Assembly (NCBI GenBank): GCA_012932295.1
Contig: JAAONU010000003.1
Location: forward strand, 32,908,361-32,972,360
Reading direction: 5' to 3'
DNA from: Cyclina sinensis
Lineage: Eukaryota > Mollusca > Bivalvia > Venerida > Veneridae
DNA length: 64,000 bases
Part shown: positions 12,541-25,300 of the stretch, piece after piece
Layout: every line of letters starts with the position of its first letter
Numbering within the stretch: the first letter of the stretch is position 1
The notes under the pieces: model-generated
The model's database searches: none
What the model was told of the DNA's origin: nothing
The model's input: the letters and a program-made list of their open reading frames with translations, nothing else
Program-made: the position numbers and the translations under genes

Positions 12541-14022
12541 CAACAAGACGGCCGAGATAGTCCTGGATCGCTCACCTGAGTACTTTGTGGGTTTTCTGTT
12601 AAGATAACGTTAGAAAATTTTCTAATTGAAGATAGGTGCATACAAACTAAACATCTAAAATATCAGTCAGTAAATTAGGCTATATGACAGACAGTAGAAA
12701 AAATCTATGATTTGCTGCAGTGACCTAGACCCAGCGACCTCAAACCGCAACTAAGGGTAGAGGTCCATGCAAGTAATCTACATACCAACTATCAAAGACC
12801 TTGGTTTATAAATGAAGGGTCTATGAAGTAAAGTTGATAAATCTATTTTTAGCTTCGTTGACCTTAACCTTAATTTAATGGAAGAGGTTCGTGCAAAGGC
12901 TCTATGACAAAAAGTAGAAACAAACATTTTAACCTTAGTGATCTTGACCTTGACCCAGTGACCTCAAACTCCACTTAAAGGTATGGGTCCTTGCAGGTTA
13001 CCTACATACCAAATTTCTCAGATATCGATCAATAAATGAAGACTCTTCAGGGGAAAAGTATTAAAATCTACTTTTTAGCCTTGGTGATTTTGACTTTGAT
13101 CCAAGCGAATGTCAGAGATTTATGCAAGGTGCCTTTATACCAAATAACTAAGATACTTGTCAATAAATTAAGGCTCTATATCGAAAATTTAAGAAGTCTA
13201 TTTTAAGCCATGGTGACCCAGGGGCATGGCCAATTCCAACCTACTGGACCAAGATTTGAACAAAATTGGTCGAGGTCTACTAGGCCATATTACACATCAA
13301 ATATCTTGACAGAAGTTCTAGTGGTTACTCATAAACTGATTTTTGTCTATGCAGGTCTTTACAAAAATCAAGTGACCCCTTGGTTGGGGTCAGTTTTGAC
13401 CACAAGAGCATCACTTGAACAACCTCTGTAAAGGACTTCTAGGTGATGTTCCGTGCAAAATATCTAAGCACTAGGTCTTATGGTTTCATAGAAGAAGATT
13501 TTTGAAGTTTTCCCTGTATAATCCAATATATTAAATCAAGTGACCTCCGGGACGGAGCCATTTATGACCACAGGCGCATAATTTGAACAATCTTTGTAGT
13601 GGAGCTCTAGGTGAGCCTGTATTCCATATATCAAATTCCAAATCATAGTAGTTTCAGACAAAATTTGTTTAAGTATTCCCTACATAAGCCTCTATGTAAA
13701 CATGTGACCCCCGGGGGAGGGTCAGTTGTGACCTCAGGGACATAATTTTAATAACCTTGTAGAGGTCTACTAGACAATACTTTATGCAACATTTTAGAAC
13801 TTTGGACCTTGTGGTTAAAGAGTAAATTCCTATTTTTTCCTATACATTTCTATGTAAAACATGTGACCCTTATGGCGTGGCCAATTTTCACCACAGAGAC
13901 AAAATTTTATCAAATTTGTTAAAGGACTTTTAAATGATACACCATGCCAAATATCTAAGCTTTAGGCGTTGTGGTTTCAGACAAGAAGATTTAAACACTA
14001 GATCGGTGTTCAGTTGAACACT

Positions 14023-16064
14023 TGTGTCGCCCTTGGGCACTCTGTTAGAATAACTAAAAAGATAAACAAGAGCCTGCTGGAAAAGACAGCATGCTAGGAC
14101 AAGTACAAATTCAATAAGACCTGTCCACAGACAGTATGCTCCACTTTTCTCAGTGCTGGATAATTAATTATAAGCCAAGTTAAACAAGAGGCCCAAGTGA
14201 AAAAAAATTGAGTGGGGGAGGGCAAGAACCTAGTCAAAGAGTCAAGTACTTATGTATTTGAAAACAAAATCGGGCCCGGGGGCTGGGGTGGTGGGAGGAA
14301 TGGAGAGTCAAGTACCTATGCCTTTAAAAAAATCGGACCGGGGGGCAGACTGGTGGTGGTGCTGGGAGGGGGGGGGGTGAGTGGATGGGGAGTCAAGTAC
14401 CTATGTATTAAAAAAAAAATAAAAAAAATCAGACTCCCGGGGGTGGGTGGGCGGGGAGAGAGGGGGACTGGTTGTGTGTGTGTGGGGGGGAGGGTTTGAG
14501 GGAGGATGAGGAGTCAGGTACCAATGTATTAAAAAAAAAAATTCGGGCCCCGGGGGGGGGGACTGGTTGTGGAGGTGGGAGGGCGGGGGTTGGGGGGGTG
14601 AGGGTGGATGGGGAGTCAAGTACCTATGTATTAAAAAAGAAAAGAAAAAAAATCAGACTCCAGGGGGAGTGAGGCTGGGAGAGAGGGGGACTGGTTGTGT
14701 GTGTGTGTGTGTTTGGGGGGGGTTTGAGGGTGGATGAGGAGTCAAGTACCTATGTATTAAAAAAAAAATTCGGTCCCCGGGGGGCGGAGTGGGGGGGGAC
14801 TGGTTGTTTGGGGTGGTTTTAGGGTGGATGGGGAGTCAAGTACCTATGTATTAAAAATAAAGAAGAAAAAAATCGGACCCCAGGGGGAGAGGGGCGGGGA
14901 GAGAGGGGGACTGGTTGGGAGGGGGGGTTGAGTGAAGATGAGGAGTCAAGTACCTATGTATTAAAAAAAAGAGGAAGAAAATCGGACCCCCGGGGGGAGG
15001 GGCAGGGAGAGAGGGGGACTGGTTGGGGATGGGGTTTGAGTGTGGATGAGGAGTCAAGTACCTATGCATTAAAAAAAAAATTGGGCTCCGGGGGGGAAGG
15101 GGGGCTGGTTGTTGGGGAGGGGGGTTGAGGGTGGATGGGGAATCAAGTACCTATGTATAAAAAAAAAAATCAGACCCGGGGTGTGTTAAAAACATGGGAG
15201 GGGGATTATGTGGGCAGGGTGGTAGGGGGGGGGGGGGTCCCCATACAGAGGGAAGCGGGGCAGAGAAAGGGGGGAGTACTTACCCATCTCATGTCAGTTG
15301 ATATTTTATTTGTAGGCTTAAGAAGTTTTTTTTTCTATATATAAGTGTAACCAATATCAAGTGACCCTTGGGGGTGGGCCTACTGTGACCCCAGGGACAT
15401 GGGTACCAACAATCTTTGCAGGGGTCTTGCTGGTGAACAAGTATTCCAAGTTTGAATGGAATATCTTTGACACTTTTTAAGAAATGGACATTAACAAAAA
15501 GGTTAACCAATAAATTTTAAGTTGAAAAAGGGGCATAACATTGCAAAAATGAATTTGAGGGTTATCTGCCCTTGAGAAATGGTGTTTTCTTAAGTGATAC
15601 AATTGTAAACATTACATTTGGAAAGTTTGATGTAGAAATATTAAGAAATGGCATAGTTATAGCCAATGTTAAGTTTTCATGACAAAATCCAAGTACAAAA
15701 AGGGGCATAACTCTGTCAATTATGACCTTGACCTACAGATTTTGGCATCATCACGACCCTGTTGTCGTACGCAATATAATTTGAAAGTTTGATGAAGAAA
15801 TGTTAAGAAATGACAAAGTTATTGCCAACGTTAAGTTTTCATGACAAAATCCAAGTACAAAAAGGGGCAAAACTCTGTCAGATGTGACCTTTACCCTCAA
15901 GATTTTGGCATCATCCCAATCCTGTTGTCATAAGCAATACAATTTAAAAGTTTGATAAGGAAAAGTTAAGAAATGGCAAAGTTATAACCAACGTTAAGTT
16001 TTCGTGACGGACCGACGGACAAAGTAATCCCTATGTATCGCCGTTTCTTCGAAAAGGCGACACA
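14023..16064 (+). repeat. nested non-autonomous element bounded by TGTGTCGCC / GGCGACACA
   Basis: TGTGTCGCC at 14023-14031 is matched inverted by GGCGACACA at 16056-16064. A small palindrome, GTGTTCA-GT-TGAACAC, stands just left of the boundary at about 14007-14022. The 3' part (15540-16064) holds three diverged copies of a unit containing AAAAAGGGGCAWAACTCTG and CAATTTGAAAGTTTGAT-like text, then GACGGACCGACGGAC and the terminus. The element at 32571-33013 ends the same way, so the two belong to one superfamily. The interior left part is filled by the G-rich minisatellite. Confidence 0.55.
14241..15230 (+). repeat. G-rich / poly-A minisatellite, ten irregular units
   Basis: The anchor GTCAAGTACCTATGTATT recurs at 14241, 14307, 14392, 14513, 14615, 14741, 14835, 14945, 15053 and 15142, so units are 66 to 126 bp. 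Each unit has the anchor, an A-run of 6-11, then a CGGACCCCGGGGGG-like segment and GGGGGACTGGTTG with long G runs. Unit lengths differ mainly in the G and GT stretches, with (GT)n inside units near 14474 and 14696. The strand is strongly G over C. Open frames on both strands across it are repeat artefacts. Confidence 0.9.
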
Positions 16065-16250
16065 AAAAATCTTTTAGTTGTCATGGCAACCATAGTTCTG
16101 CCTTGAACTGATTTCTTTGAACAAATTTGGTAGAGATTCGTGCAAGAAATATCTCTGTCAAGTTTCATTAACTTTGACCAAGTGGTGTCAAGGAGATGTC
16201 GTTTGAAGCAAAATGTAGTGCAGTATTGCCACCGCGAATTATGGACTGTT

Positions 16251-18281
16251 CAGTTGAGCCATCATGGATGACTGTTTAATATTTCCTTAACATCTACATG
16301 CATCTTGTTCGACATGGCTAACATACATAATGTTCTTTTCAATATAGCCTACATGCATTATGTAATATTCAGTATTAGCCAATATGCATTATGTGCATGT
16401 GGTACTCCATTTTCACCAAAGTACACACTACTTATCTGCTCTACCAATATGCTTTATGATTCAGATTGATATTTTGAATATAATGACCTTCCAAATGATA
16501 ATATAAAGCAGAAGTTTTAGTTCATGTGAAGTTTGAACAGTACACTGAAATTGTTTTTTTTTTTAATCTTCAAACAACCTTTATTTAGTCAGCAGCGTAG
16601 ACCTACTTATTTTGACATTTTGAAAATAAAAAGAGTAACCTTTAAATGTGTACAACCCATAAAGTCAAGTAAGTAACTAAAGCCCTTTGCAGTATCTCAT
16701 CAAGAAATTTACCATTTTCATTAACTTGTGTCCGAGAGAAACTATTTTACAACAACCCAATCGACCCATTTTTAATGAGTTTTATTTTGTTAGTGTTTAA
16801 AGTTTTGATTTTTAAACACTGTCTTTCGCTTTACGTTTATGTGTATTTCGAATTTTTTTACGTATTTAAACATGATAGATAGATAGAAAACTAGCATAAA
16901 CGATTCCATTATTTTTTTCCAACACAACACGGTGAACAATTCGATATTTTGCTGAAATCTGCAGAATAGTGTAGGGATAAATGCATTTTTGATAACCCAT
17001 ACAAATAAACTGAAAATAGCTATGACATGCTTCCCTCTTGATGAATTGAAATGTGATCCTATTTTATTATTTCTCTCAGTTTAATACGTTCTGTGATTTA
17101 TTGTTAATAATAGATAGTTATCATGTCGAATGACGACTGACTGTATATGGTCAGAATAAGATGAAGAGTTTTTGATTTTTGCTTGATAGGGCTATAAAGT
17201 CTGTGGAGGGTTAAAGTTAATACTTGTCATATCGTACACTGTTATCTTTTGTGTATATGTTGTCATTAGATAGTTTGTTTCTTAAAACATTTTAACTGAA
17301 GGTTGAACAATTTATATTACACCCCCACTATCTTATGTAAACAAAACAGAAAAGATACATTAAATAACTGCGTAGAAGCATTAGCGACACATGTTATATT
17401 AGCATTCCCTGTCGGTATATCGAACAATCAAATGAATATTTAACTCATTTTTCGAAGCCACAAAACTTGAATTGTCGCATATCAAATAGATTGCTTTGTC
17501 TCCGGGAAGTTCTGCTCAAATTTATAAAGCTAACCACAAATTGCTACGTCTGACAAATCATGACAGCCGATGACTAACGCTGTTTTATGAAAGAAGGTAC
17601 TTTAGCAAACAAAATACTTTTGATAATGTTTTACTATATACATACACAAAATTATGTTAACATTATTTTTCGAACCGACACATTATTGGTATTTTCCCAG
17701 AATAATGCATATTTAAGGGCAATTAATTGCAAACATTTAAAGCGATTTATTTTAATCATAAAAATTATTTCTATCAATGTCATGCTACTAGATTTAGCGC
17801 ATTTCCTGGTCAATTAAGTCGAATATGTCATTTTAACCTTTCGCGTTAATTGAAATATTCTGGTATATAAAAATAATTTTTGTATTTCTTTTTAACTAAT
17901 TTGTTATTTCATTACAGTTAGCACACCACTCAACACGGCAACGAGAAAAGATATCGGAGTCCACTACAGTAATTCCTTTCGGTTAGGGAATTTATTCAAC
18001 ATAAACGAGTAACGCTGAAACGAAGTACGTTCGCAAAGTTTTAAAACAGGGTCCTGATATGCTTCACAGATCCAGAAATTGTTCATTGTAATCTTATAAG
18101 TCTATGAAACAAAATTGACGTTGTAAGTAATTGTTTTCAGATAATGATATTAACTGCTTTAAAATAAACAAAATTTTGAATAAAGATTTGCAAAAGATTT
18201 CAAAATTACATTTTATGATAAATCTTTTCGATGAAGTATGCAATAAACCGACATGTCGATCTTACTCGAAACTGTTGCTTG
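16251..18281. other. non-coding stretch
   Basis: No gene recognised. It holds a T-run near 16553-16564, a short (GATA)3 near 16874 and otherwise plain AT-rich sequence. Confidence 0.6.
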
Positions 18282-18375
18282 GTCCCGTTATTTTTCCCAA
18301 TGTTTTCCATATAAATTGAATTCAATGAGTCCCGTTATTTTTCCCAATGTTTTCCATATAAATTGAATGCAATGA
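18282..18375 (+). repeat. 47-bp tandem duplication, two copies
   Basis: The copies at 18282-18328 and 18329-18375 start with GTCCCGTTATTTTTCCCAAT and differ at one base (GAATTC against GAATGC). Such close identity points to a recent slippage or unequal-exchange event. Confidence 0.95.
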
Positions 18376-20807
18376 GTCGAAATTCGCTGACTCTAAAAAT
18401 GCTTAACTCGACACTTACGTGAATCCCCACCAGCCAAAATCATTATAAATTATTTTGCAATGACTGGACATATTTAGTTTTTTACCAAAACGAGTTTCAC
18501 ACCGTTGATTAGCGTATCCGCTAAACGGTCGACGTCACAGTTTAATAGTCGTCAGTATCAAACAGAACAAATTACGACAATTTGATTATTCTTTGTTTGG
18601 CTTTGTTTTTAGATAGTTTGATATAATTATTGTGACGTTTTGTTGAATCATTGATATTATGGCTACTTTTCAAGTTTGCGTAAAGGTGATTTTTTTTCAA
18701 ACTACGCCAAACAATAGCGAAAATCTTATTTTTTATTAAAGCATTCCTACAGTGACGTAGTCCATATTTTTTCATGTATTTTGTCCATAATTGCTTAGTA
18801 GTAAGTGGTTTCTACACGTACCTAATACATGACTTGTAGACGATATTGTCACGATAACGTGCAATATTTAATCGATGTTAGAGCTTTTTTGTTTCTTTTT
18901 TATAGTTTAATTTTCCTCATTGATCTTTCAAAACAAATTTAAAAACAGAACTTGAGTCACCTGACCATTGTTTTGGTCACAGCTTCGCAACTATTACACA
19001 ACAATGTAGGTTATTTTTATCATGTTATATAGTATTTCTTTTGCGTGTCTTGCAGTTTCAACAGCAGTGTTTAATACAGCTCTGTGAAAGACTTTCATAA
19101 CCTTTGTAATCATTCAAACATATTGCTTAGTCGGTATAAATATGCTTCAATTTCGGCAGACAGTTCGTAAGGATCTGAGTCAGATCCAAAATGCTCACGG
19201 TTAGCTGTTGTGATTGACTTCCATCCGGCGAACGCATATTCCCTGAAACCACAAGGCCAACGTGAATGAAACTTTGCTGAAATGTTCCTTGCCTGAAACT
19301 CTTTCTCAGTTGTTCAAAGAAATGAATTCCATTGACAATTCTTGATATACAGAAAGGAAAGCCGTTCTTCTTAGATTTTTTCTTTCTACTATTACTTTCT
19401 ATTTGCTCTTTTCTGAAGCAGGTTTGGTATGTTATTTAAGTTATTCTATAATCCTTTTCAGCTTTTCCGTTTTCTTTTTTTATTTCCTATATATCTTTTG
19501 AAGTAAACCGTACCAATCAGAACTGTATGAAGAGGCACAATTTCACTAGACAAGGTCTGTTGAAAGTGAACAATAGGCTCCTATATTCCGTTTTACAGGT
19601 ATACCTTATAAAATCAATGGTGAGAAGAAGTATAGTAAAAAGGTAGAACAGTATTGAAATACAAACATTTTACATTTAACTTGTTAATTTATAATTACTG
19701 ATATAGTTTCTGTAGTACTCACTTAGCTGAGGCATGGACAACAGCTAAAATTAAATTCTGAAAAAAGATGTACTCCTTCCCCAACCCTCTCCCCACCTCC
19801 ACCAAAAAAAAAAATAGAAAAGAAAAGAAAAAAGACAAGATTGGTATAGAGTTGATTCTCGACGTTTTTTTTCTTTATTTGGCTAAAGTTTCACTGTTTC
19901 AACGGAATTTCTCCCAGGGGTGCACTTATTTCTATATATAAACATTTTGTAGGCACGTAAATTATGTTGGTATCTGACCGTATACAGAAATCGTCGACAA
20001 TCCGATGCCTCTGAAAAAAAAGACACGAAAATAGTTTTTTTTTCAATATAACTGGTAAGGGAATTGCTAAAGAGTCAAAACGTAACGGCGGTTAATTCCA
20101 TACGAATGTATGGAAAAGATTTCTATATATAGAATTGGTCAGGTATAATTTCAAAATGTGGCTATCATTCTTCTTCGAGTCATCATATATTTATTGTCAT
20201 GTCCTGACTGGCTAAAATCTAAAATACTTCAATGGGAACTTTCCATTCTTGAGCTTTCCTCTGTACAAAACTTGATATATTGGAGATATCGTGTGTCTGT
20301 ATATCTAAGTCACTCAAATTAGGTCAAAGTGACAAATCAAGATAAAATTGGCCACTGTGTCATGTCATTAGACGGAGATAAAATTGTCTAATGAATCTCA
20401 AGAGAAAATGAAGACAATAAAACAGGAAACATTATATTCTTTTACCAAGTTATAACGAAAGTAAAACCAATGGTTATAATCCGACCACTCCTCCCGCTAG
20501 CATTCTCTTCATCTAAACAATGAATAGGGTAAAAGAATAACTAGATCAGGTTATAAATATATTTATATGAAAATACTTTCATTTACATTTTTTTCCAATT
20601 TTGATATTATACATTTACAAACTGGGACATAACGAGGTTTCAGTTTAGTTTATTGTACGTCGCGTATGAGCTCCATATTCGATCAGTATAAAAATCTTCT
20701 TCCTTTGTGAATGAATCCGGACACGTCGTGTTTCGTTTCTACGCTTCAAATCTTTATAAGTCTCTGGAATCAGAACTCAAGTTAGATCACCGTATTTGAG
20801 AACAAGT
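18376..20807. other. non-coding stretch with a repeat fragment
   Basis: About 19190-19350 looks like an inverted relative of the repeat text near 16100-16150: TTGTTCAAAGAAATGAATTC here against its reverse-complement counterpart there. A C/T-rich then A-rich purine tract lies at 19776-19838. No coding frame is recognised. The part next to 20813 is downstream of the receptor gene. Confidence 0.5.
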
Positions 20808-20813
20808 TTTATT
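20808..20813 (-). promoter_or_regulatory. polyadenylation signal AATAAA for the receptor gene
   Basis: TTTATT on the plus strand reads AATAAA on the minus strand, about 55 bp beyond the receptor stop codon. This is the first canonical hexamer downstream and would give a very short 3' untranslated region. The motif is common in AT-rich DNA, so use is inferred from position. Confidence 0.5.
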
Positions 20814-20868
20814 CTTTATAACACAAACAACGTTATCTTAAGTTTAAATGGCTAAGGCCTCAAATGGG

Positions 20869-22323
20869 TCAAACACTTGTGCCAGAAATAGATGCGTTTT
20901 CAGTGTTCGAGGGTCTCTCGGGAATATTGCCATCTTTACACCAAGACTTCAAGCAGTCATAAAGCAAACGTTTAAATGATGCTCTTACTTGCTTATTTAC
21001 TATTCCATAAACAACTGGATTTGTCGCATGCCCTATAAAAAAGACGTATCTTAAAAGCAGAGAATTAGTCACTTCAAATATATCTATCCAAAATGGCATC
21101 CATGTAAGAAAATATATAACTGTACATAGAAATAACATTTTAGCTGTTCGTCTGTGATATGAGCGCCTTGGTTTTGCCTTTTCTGGAACTTCAAAACAAA
21201 CATTTGATCTTTGTTTATTTTCTGACTTGGAAGAATTACCGCTATCATTTTCTGAAGCATCACATAGTTCATCGTTTTTTGACGAAAATTCAAAAGTGAC
21301 CCTGGAATCGGCCTTTTCCGTCACGTTTGTACCAAGAAGATCTTTTGCAGAACTATCCATTTCATTGTGGTTAGAGGTGTCGGCTATATTGTTTACAGAT
21401 TTATTTGATGTATTTAAACCTACACGTATACACTTTGAATTATCTATTTCCGTATATATTTCAGTCGCATTTTCTTGTTTATCACTGTTATTAACGACCA
21501 TCACTACGTTTTCCTCAACAGGAAGTTGTCTTTCTGATGGTGTACAGCTTTCTCGATGTCTTGTCAACGATTTTCGGATCTGTGTTTTCTTCCAAAGCAC
21601 GCTGTAGATAATGGAATACAAAACAATGATAGCTATTAACTCAACAAAGAACACAATCATCTGTGTTATCTGATAAGCCTTAACAGGACCTTTTCCCATC
21701 ACTTTGTAAGTAAAATGACAAAACGTTCCCTCTGTTATTTCATGTGGGTATGAACATCGGATTCCTTCTACTTCTGAAGCGTTGACCACAGCAAATGTTC
21801 CAACAGATGGCGCTGCTATTAATACACCTAATACTAGAATGCCGTACATTCCTCGGTTTATAATCTTCACGTTGATTCGTTTACCTATTCGACAAACTGC
21901 AATATATCTCTCCGTTGCTATTGCAACTAAGGTGATATTCGAGGACGCAATTGCAAAATGAATTAGAAATTCAAACATTCGACACGCAATGTCTGACGTA
22001 ACTAAATGGTACTCGTACACAATAGAATAAGGCATCACAAACGCACATACTATTAAGTCAAGAAATGCCAGAATTTTGATAAATGTATTACTTGCTTTTC
22101 GGTCCTTGCGTCTGCAGAACACTATCAAAACGGGAATGTTTCCTAAAATACCAACAATTGACAAGAAGGAAAGCATAACTGTCAATAAGATATACACAAT
22201 ACGTTGTTCATGATGGTGCACATCTACTCTAATACTCTCATTTATTGTTTTATTTAAGTGCATTACATTTGTTTCGTTCATAGCAAATTTGTGTTCTATT
22301 TCATATAAAGTCCTACTTTCCAT
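20869..22323 (-). CDS. rhodopsin-class (family A) G protein-coupled receptor, orphan, peptide-receptor-like
   Basis: A single-exon frame of 484 residues with seven hydrophobic segments at about 43-69, 80-104, 115-139, 157-179, 217-242, 393-415 and 420-441. Class hallmarks seen: GILGN (N1.50), LAFLD (D2.50), Cys114 with Cys189/Cys201 for the extracellular disulfide, ERY at 138-140, TWMP in helix 6 and NPVVY at 434-438, then a basic helix 8 (NKQVRASFKRLL) and Cys456/461 as possible palmitoylation sites. Three N-glycosylation sites (NET, NKT, NES) lie in the N-terminus. Loop 3 is long, about 147 residues, polar and rich in Ser/Asn. Position 3.32 is Ile, not Asp, which argues against an amine receptor. 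Odd points: Pro5.50 is Glu227 and Trp4.50 is absent. The first ATG follows an in-frame TGA 18 bp upstream; Met15 has a better start context and is an alternative. The ligand cannot be named from sequence. Confidence 0.93.
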   Translation of the reverse strand: MESRTLYEIEHKFAMNETNVMHLNKTINESIRVDVHHHEQRIVYILLTVMLSFLSIVGILGNIPVLIVFCRRKDRKASNTFIKILAFLDLIVCAFVMPYSIVYEYHLVTSDIACRMFEFLIHFAIASSNITLVAIATERYIAVCRIGKRINVKIINRGMYGILVLGVLIAAPSVGTFAVVNASEVEGIRCSYPHEITEGTFCHFTYKVMGKGPVKAYQITQMIVFFVELIAIIVLYSIIYSVLWKKTQIRKSLTRHRESCTPSERQLPVEENVVMVVNNSDKQENATEIYTEIDNSKCIRVGLNTSNKSVNNIADTSNHNEMDSSAKDLLGTNVTEKADSRVTFEFSSKNDELCDASENDSGNSSKSENKQRSNVCFEVPEKAKPRRSYHRRTAKMLFLCTVIYFLTWMPFWIDIFEVTNSLLLRYVFFIGHATNPVVYGIVNKQVRASFKRLLYDCLKSWCKDGNIPERPSNTENASISGTSV

Positions 22324-25300
22324 CGAGACTATGAATATTCATAAAGCCATTTTATTCATCTCAATGCACAAAGAATTCTTTCTTGATATTAAGTCGAGAC
22401 AAACGCTATATCTTTGAACTATTTCACTTAATATTTCTTTGATTTAATGTCCTGTTTTTTTTTCTGATGAAAATTATTTGCTCGGATCCCACAAATGGTT
22501 TTATTTCAATCCTTTAAAACTGTATGCACTTGAATAAGTTTCCGTCACACTGACCAAATATAGATGTACTCAATAGTTCTAAGAACGAAATAAAAATTAT
22601 TTGTAATATGAACCCACTTCATATCTGCCGGAATGGTTTATTCGTCAATATGTGAATGAATTAGATATCCCATTAATTCTGTAAAGAATTCCCAGTGGCT
22701 AAACAGACCAATATTTCCACGGCAATTCTAAAGTTGACGCAAACATTCCTCATGAATCTGAATACTTGTCGTCCACGATTTCTCTCGTGGTCTCTGGTGT
22801 ACTTTGTTGTCGAATGTCATATACCTTCTTTTTCACCTGCAATATACAAGGGAAATATCATTAGTTCGAGGTACAAATACAAGAGGAACTGGTATTTTAA
22901 AAAATCCTCACTACACACTTTGTCACGAATTTAAACATCAATTTACAACTTTTATCAATTAATCTATCTTTACGCGGAAACCAGCTTGTAATTATGTTAA
23001 TTAAATTCGTTTCATTATTAAACAGAACATCGGGTCAAGTTACTAGACTATTGCTTCTTAACACTTTAAGAATGAGCTAGCTGTTTAATAAGATTTTCTT
23101 CCGAAAATATGTAATTTTAGAAAGAACAAATGCTGAAAATATCTAAAACGTAACAAGATAGGTAAATCTGAAATAGGTCGTTTGTTAAGTCCGTAACGAA
23201 ACGTCCAAGTCATAAACAAAAGAAAAATTACAAATATTATACTTAATTGCAATATAAACTTCACTATAGACGAGTCTTTGTCCAGTCTAAGAATAAGGAT
23301 AAAAGCAAGCTGGTGAAATGCTAAGTGGCGAAAATAGCTTTTAAAAGTTCATAACTTGACATAGAAACCGCATTCATTGTGGTCATTGTCGGCAATATAA
23401 ATCAAGTATGTACTTGACTCCATTAGTGTGAAAACAACTGTTTCATATGCGATAAGTCTTCTGTACAATAACATTAAAAAGTAAGTATAACTGAGACCAT
23501 GGTTATACCAACTCATATAATCGCAGTTGTTTAAACAGCGTTTAAGCTAGAAGTCTCATAAAAACTAGTGACGTTATCTATGTTTTCTAGACTGAAATTT
23601 TCTCAAATAAAATATGGCCTTTTAACAGAATATTCATGGATCCACAGCATGACTTTTAAATTTTATAACAATAGATTTTACCCACAAACATCACCGTGTC
23701 CTTCTTTGTTTTATACTTGTCTGTGGTGAAAATATAACTGTACTTCTTTGTCAAATCATGCAAATGTGACGGGTCAGGGATCCATCAATTTACTCTCAAG
23801 GGCAAGCGCATGTTTTTTTTTAACTAATGTCAATGGTCTCTTTTGTGTAAGACTGATTATAAATGTATTTTGAGCGAACATGAAGTGATGCGTTGTTCAA
23901 GAATCATTATTATTCTTTCGAAAGGTTCCCGGATAATTACTGAGATATCTAAACCTTGAAATATCCAATACAAATCTTGGAAAAAAAATCTCGAGTGATG
24001 CAAACTAACAAATGTTTTTAATCGCACGTATCTTCTGAGTTGTTTTTTTTCTAGACAGCAAATTACTGCAAATCCTACGTATCTTATCTACATTTGCAGA
24101 AGCTTCACAATGACGCCTCGATTTGCTTATAACAGAATTTGTTGAGAATTAGTTGAGAAATCAATTTCCTTGCTTAACCAGTATCAATACTCAATAGCCC
24201 AACATTTTTAATTGCATACATCGCTCTAATTCACAATAACGATTCAAACAATAAATTAAGTGAAAATCATTCAAATAGAAACAAGAGGATCGTAAATGCA
24301 ATTAACTCGGATGTTTTATGCATAATAAATGATCGTTCTGTTTAAATTTTCAACATGTATTAGTGTTTTTTATCAAGTCGTTATATTTGAGCGCAACCAT
24401 GGCTAAAATGTTTTACTGTATACTTGTTTGTATATACTGACAGTCATAAAACATTTTAAACACAAATTAGTAACTCCTTCGCAGTTACATTCTTTTAAAC
24501 TGGAAGACGTAGAAAAATTGTAAGCTTACTCCCTTATGTCAAAGGAAGACAGCAAAAGGAAAATGAAGAACACTCTTTAACCACACATTCAAACTCTATC
24601 AGATACTTCATATCAAAAGACGACCAATATTATCGAATAGAAACACAAAAAGAAAAGTGACAACCAACACATGCACAGAAAGGCGATAGGGTTTAATTTT
24701 CTTGATATAATGATTACACATACAGATTGCAATAAAAGCTGGAATTGCCATATATCGGCGTTGCTGTATCAAAATCGAGTTTGACCTACATTTGTTATGA
24801 ATAAAATTGTTAGACACAAAGTCTCAGCTGAAGAAGGAAGTTTGCCATTGGTTAAAAGTGTTGCTGTCATGAAATCTTAGGGCAGAATTCGTAATTGTTA
24901 GGTCATAGTATCTGAATATATGCAATAATGTTAACATTAGTTCAGCCGTAAATTAAATATCAAAACATTTAACCATAACAAATTATGCTAGTAAATGGAA
25001 TAAATACGTAATTAAAAATGACTAAATATTTCATTTATTTCATTGAAAGTGATACTGACACTTTAAGCATTAAACTCAACATTTTTGCTCATAGCCTAAA
25101 CAGTTATCGATATAGGACATTCGATTTCTATGGGAGTTCAATATTTGCCAATGTTCGAAAAACTGTACTGTTACGTGGCATTCTACGCAGATCATCTTTT
25201 TTGAAGATATTTCTTGTCTATCCTCATTTCATTGTTAACATTATTCAGTTGATATGAATGTTATACACATTCGGAAATTACTACTAATAACTTGACCGCT

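Larger units (their letters stand above)
12541..16250 (+). repeat. composite dispersed repeat block with a nested insertion
   Basis: The left end is CAACAAGACGGCCGAGATAG followed by GATCGCTCACCTGAG, a recognisable bivalve repeat start. The body (12700-13990) is made of diverged units with phrases such as GACCTTGACCCAGTGACCTC, TATGTAAAACATGTGACCC and TTCAGACAAGAAGATTT. The same repeat seems to resume after 16064 with TTTTAGTTGTCATGGCAACC and fades near 16250. The 14023-16064 segment interrupts it. No coding content. Confidence 0.6.

Noticed and set aside
14212..15344. Gly/Val-rich and Pro/His-rich open frames on both strands
   Set aside because: They are translations of the G-rich minisatellite; length and frame follow the repeat and no conserved domain is present.
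21084..21607. Frames overlapping the receptor gene on both strands
   Set aside because: Shadows of the receptor's loop-3 coding sequence.
24277..24290. AACAAGAGG words at 24279 and 52895 as further element termini
   Set aside because: No adjacent hairpin or repeat body; a few such words are expected by chance in 64 kb.
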